Source: an uncultured Opitutaceae bacterium
Lineage (GTDB): Bacteria; Verrucomicrobiota; Verrucomicrobiia; Opitutales; Opitutaceae
Assembly: GCA_937902925.1 (NCBI GenBank)
Contig: CALFNN010000030.1
Coordinates: 1 to 64,000, forward strand
Direction of reading: 5' to 3'
DNA length: 64,000 nt
This document shows positions 39,416 through 46,301 of this stretch, one piece after another. Each line of letters begins with the position of its first letter. Position 1 is the stretch's first letter. Position numbers and translations under genes: made by a program. Below the pieces are notes generated by a model. That model did not search any database. It had not been told where the DNA came from and worked only from the letters and a program-made list of their open reading frames with translations.

Positions 39416-41101
39416 ATGCGCCTGCCGCTCTTATTCATGTCGCTCCTCGCCTTCACCCTCGATCAAGCCGTCGCCGCCAATTCGACGGCGCCATGGCACC
39501 CCGATCTCGGCAACGGCTCCTACCAGAATCCCGTTCTTTTCGCCGACTATTCCGATCCCGACGTGGTGCGCGCCGGCAACGATTTCTGGCTCGTCTCCTC
39601 CAGTTTCAATCACACGCCCGGCCTGCCGATCCTCCATTCCCGCGATCTTGTCAACTGGACCCTCGTCAACCACGCGCTGCCCGAACAGATTCCGGTCGAT
39701 CACTTCAGCGTGCCGCGTCACGGCGAGGGCGTGTGGGCGCCTTCCATCCGGTTTCACGGCGGTAAATTCTGGATCTTTTATCCCGACCCCGACTTCGGCA
39801 TCTACGTTGTCACCGCCCCCGATCCGCGCCGCCCGTGGTCGGCGCCGGTTCTCGTCAAGCCCGGCAGGGGCCTCATCGATCCGTGTCCGCTCTGGGACGA
39901 CGACGGCAAGGTTTACCTCATCCACGGCTGGGCGCGCAGCCGTTCCGGGAAAAACAACCAGATCACGCTCAACGAACTCTCGGCCAACGCCACGCACGTG
40001 CTCGATGGCGACGGCCGGGTGATCGTCGATGAAAATACCTCCGGCCGCGGCTGGACGACGCTCGAGGGCCCGAAATTCTACAAGCGCGACGGAATCTACT
40101 GGATCTTCGCTCCCGTCGGCGGCGTGACCGGCGGTTCGCAGGCCGTCTATCGCGCGAAGGAGATCCGCGGTCCCTACGAGGCGCGCATCGTCCTCGCGCA
40201 GGGCAAGACCAGCGTCAACGGCCCCCACCAAGGCGGCTGGGTCGACACGCCCGCGGGCGAGGATTGGTTCATCCACTTCCAGGACCGCGGTCCGTTCGGC
40301 CGGGTCGTGCACCTCGAGCCCATGGCGTGGCGCGACGGCTGGCCGGTCATGGGCACCGGCGTCGAAACCGGTGCCGCCGTCGGCGAACCCGTGCTCTCCT
40401 ACCGAAAGCCCGCCGTGCCGCCGCCGGCGCCCACCGAACCCGCCACGTCCGACGAGTTCGACTCGCCCCCGCTCGGCCTGCAGTGGCAGTGGCAGGCCAA
40501 TCCGCGCCCGGATTTTCTCTCGCTCTCCGCGCGCCCGGGTTCTCTCCGCCTCGCGTGCCTCCCGGCTCCCAGCGCTCGCGGCCTCTACAACGCGCCGAAT
40601 CTCCTCCTGCAAAAATTCCCCGCCCCGGCCTTCAGCGGCACCACGACGCTGAGTTTCGCCGCCGCGGCGGATGGCGACGAGGCCGGCCTCATCGTTTTCG
40701 GTTACAGTTACGCCTGGATCGGCCTGCGGAAAACCGCCGCGGGCTTGCGCCTCGTGCAGATGACGAACAAGGACGCGAACAAGGATGGCGCGGAGATCGA
40801 AACCGCCGCGCTCGAAGCCCCCGCCGAAACCGTCCAGCTCCGCGTGGCCGTCGCGCCCGACGGCAGGTGCCGCTTCGCCTACAGCGTCGACGGAATCTCG
40901 TTCACGAATCTCGGCGCCGAATTCCAGTCGACCGTCGGCCGCTGGGTCGGCGCCACGTTCGGGGTCTTTGCTTCCGCGGCGCCGGCGCCAGGCACGGCTG
41001 AAAATCCGGTCGGCGCAAAGTCCGGGCCCTCCGCCATCGCCGCCGGGAAATCGGGCCACGCAGATTTTGATTGGTTCCACGTCGCTCCAGTGATTCCGTG
41101 A
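39416..41101 (+). CDS. Glycoside hydrolase family 43 protein with C-terminal beta-sandwich
   Basis: GH43 enzymes are inverting beta-xylosidases, alpha-L-arabinofuranosidases or arabinanases. The 561 residues have a signal peptide (about 1-20). The five-bladed propeller carries the catalytic Asp in ADYSDPDVV (near 47), the pKa-modulating Asp in GLIDPCPLWDDDG and the catalytic Glu in TTLEGPKFYKRDG. A linker rich in Pro/Ala (about 340) leads to a C-terminal beta-sandwich like that of larger GH43 xylosidases. As first gene of a pectin operon it probably trims arabinan or xylan-type side chains. Released arabinose would suit the araBAD genes in this window (inference). Confidence 0.88.
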   Translation: MRLPLLFMSLLAFTLDQAVAANSTAPWHPDLGNGSYQNPVLFADYSDPDVVRAGNDFWLVSSSFNHTPGLPILHSRDLVNWTLVNHALPEQIPVDHFSVPRHGEGVWAPSIRFHGGKFWIFYPDPDFGIYVVTAPDPRRPWSAPVLVKPGRGLIDPCPLWDDDGKVYLIHGWARSRSGKNNQITLNELSANATHVLDGDGRVIVDENTSGRGWTTLEGPKFYKRDGIYWIFAPVGGVTGGSQAVYRAKEIRGPYEARIVLAQGKTSVNGPHQGGWVDTPAGEDWFIHFQDRGPFGRVVHLEPMAWRDGWPVMGTGVETGAAVGEPVLSYRKPAVPPPAPTEPATSDEFDSPPLGLQWQWQANPRPDFLSLSARPGSLRLACLPAPSARGLYNAPNLLLQKFPAPAFSGTTTLSFAAAADGDEAGLIVFGYSYAWIGLRKTAAGLRLVQMTNKDANKDGAEIETAALEAPAETVQLRVAVAPDGRCRFAYSVDGISFTNLGAEFQSTVGRWVGATFGVFASAAPAPGTAENPVGAKSGPSAIAAGKSGHADFDWFHVAPVIP

Positions 41102-41117
41102 GGTTCTCTTTCCTCCC

Positions 41118-42335
41118 ATGAGAACCCCTCGTTTCATCGGCGTCGCCGCCCTCCTCGTGCTCACGCCGCTGGCGCTGTCGGCGGCCGAAAAGCTCGTGAT
41201 CACGGCCACCAACGATCTGGCGATCGCCCGGCCCGCCGAGACGATCGCCGTTCCGTGGACCGCGGTGAACCAGGCCCTCCCGCACGCGCGCGTCGAGCAT
41301 CTGGTCGTCAAGGATGCCGCCGGCCGGAGCCTCGCCTACCAGGTCACCAACCTCGAACCGGAGGCCAAGGATCCGAAACGCGTGGGCGTCGCCTATGGCG
41401 TGTTGCTGTTCCAGCACGATTTCGCCGCGGGCGAAAAATCCGCGGCCTTCACCGTCGAGAAGATCGAGGCGCTCGCGCCCGTTTTCCCGACGAAGGCCTT
41501 TGCCCGCTACGTGCCGGAGCGCCTCGACGACTTCGCCTGGGAGAACGACCGGATCGCCCACCGCACCTACGGTCCCGCGCTCGGCGCGCCGGATTCCGAG
41601 CATCGCGGCAAGGAAGTCCTCGTCACCAGCGGCCTCGACATCTGGAGCAAGAGCGTCCGCTACCCCATCGTCGACCGCTGGTATAACGTCGGCCACGATC
41701 ACTACCACGTCGACGAGGGTGAAGGGATGGACATGTATAACGTCGGCACTTCGCGCGGCTGCGGCGGCACCGGCGTCTGGGATGGCCAGAAACTTTATGC
41801 CGGCCGGAACTACAAGACGTGGAAGGTCCTCGCGAACGGTCCGATCCGCGCGATCTTCGAACTCACCTACGACGCCTGGGACGCCAACGGCGTAAAGGTT
41901 TCCGAGGTCAAGCGCTTCACCGTCGATGCCGGCCACAACCTCGACCAGATCGACAGCACGTTCAAGATCGACGGCGCCAGCGAGGCCACGGTGGGCATCG
42001 GCATTTTCAACAACAGCGCCGACAAGGGGCAGGACCCCAAGATCGACTTCATCAAGGATGAGGCCGGCGGCTACCTCGCCCAGTGGGAGGCCCAAAAGAC
42101 CAACGGTTCGCTCGGCGAGGCCATTATCGCGCCGACCGGATTCGCCGGTTTCGCCGAGGACAGCGTCAACCGTCTCGTCCTCGTCAAGGTCGCCTCCGGC
42201 CAGCCCGTCCGCTACTACGTCGGCGCCGGCTGGACGAAGAGCGGCGACTTCTCCTCGCAAGCCGACTGGAACGCCTACGTCGCCGCCTGCGCCGCCTGCG
42301 CGAAGTCCCCGATCAAGGTGAGCGTTTCGCCATGA
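41118..42335 (+). CDS. DUF4861 family exported protein
   Basis: This 405-residue protein has a signal peptide (about 1-22). RYPIVDRWYNVGHDHYHVDEGEG, YNVGTSRGCGGTGVWDG and FTVDAGHNLDQIDSTFKI match what I know as DUF4861, a family found in pectin and alginate degradation clusters of Bacteroidota and Verrucomicrobiota. The His-rich HDHYHVDEGEG could bind a metal or form a lyase-type active site (inference). It starts 16 bases after the GH43 stop and precedes kduI, so it is in the middle of the pathway. Activity unknown. Confidence 0.75.
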   Translation: MRTPRFIGVAALLVLTPLALSAAEKLVITATNDLAIARPAETIAVPWTAVNQALPHARVEHLVVKDAAGRSLAYQVTNLEPEAKDPKRVGVAYGVLLFQHDFAAGEKSAAFTVEKIEALAPVFPTKAFARYVPERLDDFAWENDRIAHRTYGPALGAPDSEHRGKEVLVTSGLDIWSKSVRYPIVDRWYNVGHDHYHVDEGEGMDMYNVGTSRGCGGTGVWDGQKLYAGRNYKTWKVLANGPIRAIFELTYDAWDANGVKVSEVKRFTVDAGHNLDQIDSTFKIDGASEATVGIGIFNNSADKGQDPKIDFIKDEAGGYLAQWEAQKTNGSLGEAIIAPTGFAGFAEDSVNRLVLVKVASGQPVRYYVGAGWTKSGDFSSQADWNAYVAACAACAKSPIKVSVSP

Positions 42336-42397
42336 ATTAGTCCGGCCGGCAAATCTCCGGCCGCGCCCATCCGTCAACTCCCTTATCCGTCCTTTTC

Positions 42398-43222
42398 ATG
42401 AAACTGCATTACTTCCCGACCCCTGAGGCCACCAACACGCTTTCAACGGACCAGCTCCGCGAGCGTTTCCTCATCGGTGAACTTTTCCAGCCCGGCACCG
42501 TCGTCGCCCATTACACCGACCTCGATCGCATGGTCGTCGGCGGCGCGGTCCCGACGAGTTCGCCGCTCGGCCTCCCGGCCGACAAGGAGCTCGGCACCTC
42601 GTTTTTCCTCGAGCGCCGCGAGATCGGCATCCTCAACCTCGGCGCACCCGGCGTCGTGCGCGCCGGTGCCACGAGATACCAGCTTGCCACCCTCGACTGC
42701 CTCTACATCGGCCTCGGCGAAAAGGACGTCGCCTTCGAGAACGGCACCGCCGGCCAGGCGCAGTTCTACTTCGTCAGCACGCCCGCCCACGCCAAATATC
42801 CGACCGCCCACGCCACCCGCGAGCAGGCGAAGTCCGATCCCATCGGCGATCCCGCCAAGGCGAACCGCCGCCGCATCGCGAAATACATCCACCTCGACGG
42901 CATCAAGAGCTGCCAGCTCGTCCTCGGTTTCACCGAGTTCGAACCCGGCAGCGTTTGGAACACGATGCCCGCGCATGTCCACAGCCGGCGCACGGAGGTC
43001 TACCTTTACTTCGACCTTGGCGACAACCTCGTCATCCACCTCATGGGCGAGCCGACCGCGACGCGCCACCTCGTCGTCCGCGACCGCGAGGCCGTGCTCT
43101 CGCCCGCGTGGTCGATCCACAGCGGCGCCGGCACCGGCAGCTACCGGTTCGTCTGGGCCATGGGCGGCGACAACCAGGTCTTCTCCGACATGGACGCCGT
43201 GCCGATGGCCCAACTCCGCTGA
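42398..43222 (+). CDS. kduI: 5-dehydro-4-deoxy-D-glucuronate isomerase
   Basis: KduI isomerises 5-keto-4-deoxyuronate (DKI), formed from unsaturated galacturonate, to 3-deoxy-D-glycero-2,5-hexodiulosonate. The 274 residues match the family. The cupin zinc ligands are visible in MPAHVHSRRTEVYLYF (His-x-His and Glu) and in SIHSGAGTGSYRFVWAMGG. It lies 62 bases after the DUF4861 gene and 34 bases before kduD, the classical pair in pectin catabolism. Confidence 0.96.
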   Translation: MKLHYFPTPEATNTLSTDQLRERFLIGELFQPGTVVAHYTDLDRMVVGGAVPTSSPLGLPADKELGTSFFLERREIGILNLGAPGVVRAGATRYQLATLDCLYIGLGEKDVAFENGTAGQAQFYFVSTPAHAKYPTAHATREQAKSDPIGDPAKANRRRIAKYIHLDGIKSCQLVLGFTEFEPGSVWNTMPAHVHSRRTEVYLYFDLGDNLVIHLMGEPTATRHLVVRDREAVLSPAWSIHSGAGTGSYRFVWAMGGDNQVFSDMDAVPMAQLR

Positions 43223-43256
43223 TCCTTTTTCCACCGCCCAAATCCCTCCTCCCATC

Positions 43257-44024
43257 ATGAGCAACATCCTCGATTCCTTTAAACTGAACGGAAAAACCGC
43301 CATCGTCACCGGCGCCGCCCGCGGCCTCGGCCAGGGCATGTCGCTCGCGCTCGCCGAGGCCGGCGCCGACATCGTCGCGGTCGACATCCTCCCCGCCGAC
43401 GACACCAAGAAGCAGGTCGAGGCCATGGGCCGCAAATGCCTCACCGTCGCCGGCAACCTCGGTGATCGCGCGCAGATCCCCGGCGTCATCGAGCAGGCGA
43501 AGAAATTCTCCAGCCATCTCGACATCCTGGTGAACTGCGCCGGCATCATCCGCCGCGAGGATTTCGAAAAATTCACCGAGAAGGACTGGGACGATGTGAT
43601 GGGCATCAACATCAACGCCGTGTTTTTCCTCAGCCAGCAATTCGTCCGCGAGGCGCTCGCGCGCAAAGGCACGGCCAAGATCATCAACATCGCCTCGATG
43701 CTTTCCTTCCAGGGCGGCATCCGCGTGCCGTCCTACACCGCCTCGAAGAGCGCCGTGCAGGGCCTCACGCGGCTCATCGCCAGCGAGCTGGGCGGCAAGG
43801 GCATCAACTGCAACGCCATCGCGCCCGGCTACATGGCGACCGACAACACCGCCCCGCTCCGCGCCGACGCCGATCGCAGCGCCTCGATCCTCGCACGCAT
43901 CCCCGCCGGCCGCTGGGGCACGCCCGACGATCTCAAGGGCGCAGTCGTCTTCCTCGCCTCGCCCGCTTCCGACTACGTCAACGGCTACACGGTCGCCGTC
44001 GACGGCGGCTGGCTGGCGCGGTAG
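43257..44024 (+). CDS. kduD: 2-dehydro-3-deoxy-D-gluconate 5-dehydrogenase
   Basis: KduD reduces 3-deoxy-D-glycero-2,5-hexodiulosonate to 2-keto-3-deoxygluconate with NADH. This 255-residue classical short-chain dehydrogenase has the cofactor motif TGAARGLGQG (near 18-27), the NCAG structural motif, catalytic Ser in INIASMLS and YTASKSA (Tyr/Lys). The family-type ending is GYTVAVDGGWLAR. The start is ATG 43257 (MSNILDSFKLNGK), although the frame is open far upstream over kduI. The following step (KDG kinase and aldolase) is not in the operon. Confidence 0.94.
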   Translation: MSNILDSFKLNGKTAIVTGAARGLGQGMSLALAEAGADIVAVDILPADDTKKQVEAMGRKCLTVAGNLGDRAQIPGVIEQAKKFSSHLDILVNCAGIIRREDFEKFTEKDWDDVMGININAVFFLSQQFVREALARKGTAKIINIASMLSFQGGIRVPSYTASKSAVQGLTRLIASELGGKGINCNAIAPGYMATDNTAPLRADADRSASILARIPAGRWGTPDDLKGAVVFLASPASDYVNGYTVAVDGGWLAR

Positions 44025-44108
44025 TTCGGGTCCGCCGAAAACCGCGGCCCGGCTAATTGCCGGCATCGCGCATCAATTCGTGGGCTCGCGCGTCTTGCCG
44101 CGCACCCC

Positions 44109-45401
44109 ATGAAAACGAACCTCCGTTTCCTGCTGCTCGCGTTGGTCGTTCCAGGCTGGACCGCCCGCGCCGCCGATCCGCTCCCGCGCGAATGGATCGA
44201 TCCCGACACCGGTCACCGCGTCGTCCAGCTCTCGACCGAGCCCGGCACCAACAGCCTCTACTTCACCCAATACGCCTACACCGCCGGCGGCACGAAGCTG
44301 CTCATGACCACGCGCGGCGGCATCGATCTGGTCACGATCGCCACCGGTGAAATCGAGCACGTCGTCAAGGGTCGCATCGGCCGCGTCCTGCAAACCGGCC
44401 GGAAGACCGGCTCGATCTTTTATACGCAAAACGGCGCCGTCTACGCGTTCGATCCCGCCACCCGGCAATCGCGCGAACTCGCCAAGCTCCCGCCCGGCGG
44501 ATCCGTGGTCACCATCAACTCCGACGAGACGCTCGCCGCCGGTTCCATCACCGAGGGCGAGGGCCAGCGCAGTGGCGTTGCCCCGCGCCGCCCCGTCCAG
44601 ACGGCCGTGCCGACGACCGAAACCGCGAGTCCCGAAACCGTCCAGCGCGGCGGCGACAACTACCCCGACAAGCACGCGATGATGGACCGCCGTCTCGCCG
44701 CCCGGCTGCCGATGACGCTGTTCACCGTCAACCTCCAGACCGGCGAGACGAAGGAGTGGCTGCACACGACCGACTGGATCAATCACTTTCAATTCTCCCC
44801 CACCGACCCGACGCTGCTCCTCTACGCGCACGAGGGCCGCCAGTGGAAAGTCGATCGCGTGTGGCTGCTCCGCACCGACGGCAAGTCCGAGCCGAAACTC
44901 GTCCACCAGCGCACGATGAAGATGGAAATCGCCGTCCACGAATACTGGAGCAACGACGGCCAGTGGGTCTGGTATGACCTGCAGACGCCCCTCTCCGAGG
45001 ACTGCTGGGTCGCCGGCTACAACGTCTACGATGGCCGCCGCATCTGGTATCACGTCCCGCCCAACCACTGGTCCGTCCACTACAACACTTCACCCGATGG
45101 CACGCTTTTCTCCGGTGACGGCAGCGACGAGCAGTTGCACTACGCGAAGGCGAAAGACGCCAAGTGGATGTTCCTCTTTCATCCGGAGCTCGTGCCGAAC
45201 GAGGACGGCGAAACGCCGGACCAGGCGCACATGATCCAGGCGGGGCGCTTCGTCCCCGAGCGGCTCGTCAATCTCGGCAAGCACGACTACTCGCTCGAAC
45301 CCAACGGCACGTTCACCCCCGACGGCAAATGGGTCGTCTTCCGCTCGAACATGCGCGGCCCGATCCACGTCTACGCCGTCGAGGTCGCAAAGGCGAAATA
45401 A
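44109..45401 (+). CDS. Oligogalacturonate lyase (PL22)
   Basis: PL22 enzymes cleave unsaturated and saturated digalacturonate to give the DKI precursor. The 430 residues have a signal peptide (about 1-22). The seven-bladed propeller matches oligogalacturonate lyases: REWIDPDTGHRVVQLS, SLYFTQYAYT, HEYWSNDGQWVWYD, HYNTSPDG, and a C-terminal LGKHDYSLEPNGTFTPDG followed by FRSNMRGPIHVY with candidate Mn-ligand histidines. The predicted export places it in the periplasm, whereas enterobacterial Ogl is cytoplasmic. It ends the rightward pectin operon. Confidence 0.9.
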   Translation: MKTNLRFLLLALVVPGWTARAADPLPREWIDPDTGHRVVQLSTEPGTNSLYFTQYAYTAGGTKLLMTTRGGIDLVTIATGEIEHVVKGRIGRVLQTGRKTGSIFYTQNGAVYAFDPATRQSRELAKLPPGGSVVTINSDETLAAGSITEGEGQRSGVAPRRPVQTAVPTTETASPETVQRGGDNYPDKHAMMDRRLAARLPMTLFTVNLQTGETKEWLHTTDWINHFQFSPTDPTLLLYAHEGRQWKVDRVWLLRTDGKSEPKLVHQRTMKMEIAVHEYWSNDGQWVWYDLQTPLSEDCWVAGYNVYDGRRIWYHVPPNHWSVHYNTSPDGTLFSGDGSDEQLHYAKAKDAKWMFLFHPELVPNEDGETPDQAHMIQAGRFVPERLVNLGKHDYSLEPNGTFTPDGKWVVFRSNMRGPIHVYAVEVAKAK

Positions 45402-45403
45402 GA

Positions 45404-45429
45404 TCCGCGCGCGCAGCGCCGCGCGCGGA
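45404..45429. terminator. Hairpin between convergent pectin and coiled-coil genes
   Basis: TCCGCGCGCG (45404-45413) pairs perfectly with CGCGCGCGGA (45420-45429) around a 6-base loop. It starts two bases after the PL22 stop codon. A second GGCCGG/CCGGCC arm lies around 45444-45462. No T tract is present, but the location between convergent genes suits a bidirectional terminator. Confidence 0.5.
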
Positions 45430-45477
45430 CCGGATGTCGATCGCCGGCCGGATCCTCCCGGCCGCGCGAGGTGGCGG

Positions 45478-46065
45478 CTATTTGCCTTTCTTCGGCGCCT
45501 GAAGCTGGGCGAGCTGTCCCTGGGCCTGGTCCAGCTTTCCCTGCAGCTCGGCCGATTTGCCCATGGCGTCTTTCAATTGGAGCTGCACTCGGGCCGCATC
45601 GGCCTTGGTCTGATCGAGTTCGGCCTGCAAACTGCCCGTCGTCGCCTTCGCCTGGTTCACCTGGCTCAGCAGCGTGGTCGTGGCCTCCTTGGCCCGATCC
45701 ACCTCCATCTGCAACTCGGCCGAGCTCGATTTCTCCTGCGCCAGTTGCGTCCGCAGCTTCGCCGCGTCCGCCTTGGCCAGATCCACCTGCGGTTGCAGCT
45801 TGGCCGACTCGGCTTTCGCCTGTTCCGACTCGGCCTGCAATTTGGCCGATTCTGCCTTCGCTTGATCCAACTGGGTTTGCAGCGCGGCCGAACTGGCCTT
45901 GGCCTGCGTCAATTGCATGAGCAAGTCGGCGGCCTTGGCGTTCTTGGCACTGACGGTCGTGCCAAAGTCGACGGCGACGACGCCAAGTGCGACCGCGAGG
46001 ATTCCTGCGATAATCCAGGCGGTGGTGCTTTTCGATTCTGCGGGAGGGGTGAGTAAGTCTGTCAT
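45478..46065 (-). CDS. Membrane-anchored coiled-coil protein made of 14-residue repeats
   Basis: This 195-residue protein has a short cytoplasmic N-terminus and one transmembrane helix (about 16-33, AWIIAGILAVALGVVAV). Residues 48-187 consist of ten consecutive 14-residue units (two heptads each) with consensus L-Q-x-Q-L-D-Q-A-K-A-x-S-A-K, and a basic tail PKKGK follows. It has no cysteine, proline appears only at the edges of the repeat, and the composition is almost all A, Q, K, L, E, S and T. The helix would project about 20 nm into the periplasm as a parallel coiled coil (inference). It resembles Lpp-type spacers or membrane tethers more than any enzyme. It sits between the two convergent pectin operons but need not be functionally tied to them. 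Confidence 0.7.
   Translation of the reverse strand: MTDLLTPPAESKSTTAWIIAGILAVALGVVAVDFGTTVSAKNAKAADLLMQLTQAKASSAALQTQLDQAKAESAKLQAESEQAKAESAKLQPQVDLAKADAAKLRTQLAQEKSSSAELQMEVDRAKEATTTLLSQVNQAKATTGSLQAELDQTKADAARVQLQLKDAMGKSAELQGKLDQAQGQLAQLQAPKKGK
45505..45924 (-). repeat. Ten tandem 42-bp units inside the coiled-coil gene
   Basis: The frame for residues 48-187 divides exactly into ten 42-base units. The first units are the most alike (CAKAESAK-type segments at residues 70-75 and 84-89), and later units have diverged. This points to growth by unit duplication with no insertions out of register. Confidence 0.7.
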
Positions 46066-46301
46066 GTTGATGGCTGGTTGGGGTAATGAAGCGACTCCGT
46101 CTCGATGATCATCGTTCAGTAGACAAACTCAAGATTGGATTACTCAGGATTAGCAGCGTCCCCACCCTCTGGAGAAACCGCCGTTTCCAAGGCGGGTGGG
46201 TCTGTCTCCCCGGCGAAACGCCAGCAAGCAACGCCCGACCGCGTCCGGGCTCGACCGCCTGCACGCCGGGCTGCTTGCCCGCCGCGGCCCGCGCCCGTCT
46301 T
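46066..46301. other. 236-base intergenic region with nested hairpin
   Basis: Between the coiled-coil gene start and the beta-helix gene stop, CCCACCC (46161-46167) can pair with GGGTGGG (46194-46200), and a competing inner arm CCGCC (46178-46182) pairs with GGCGG (46191-46195). It may terminate the leftward pectin operon. AT-richer sequence at 46105-46145 probably carries the coiled-coil gene promoter, although no clear hexamers are seen. Confidence 0.35.
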
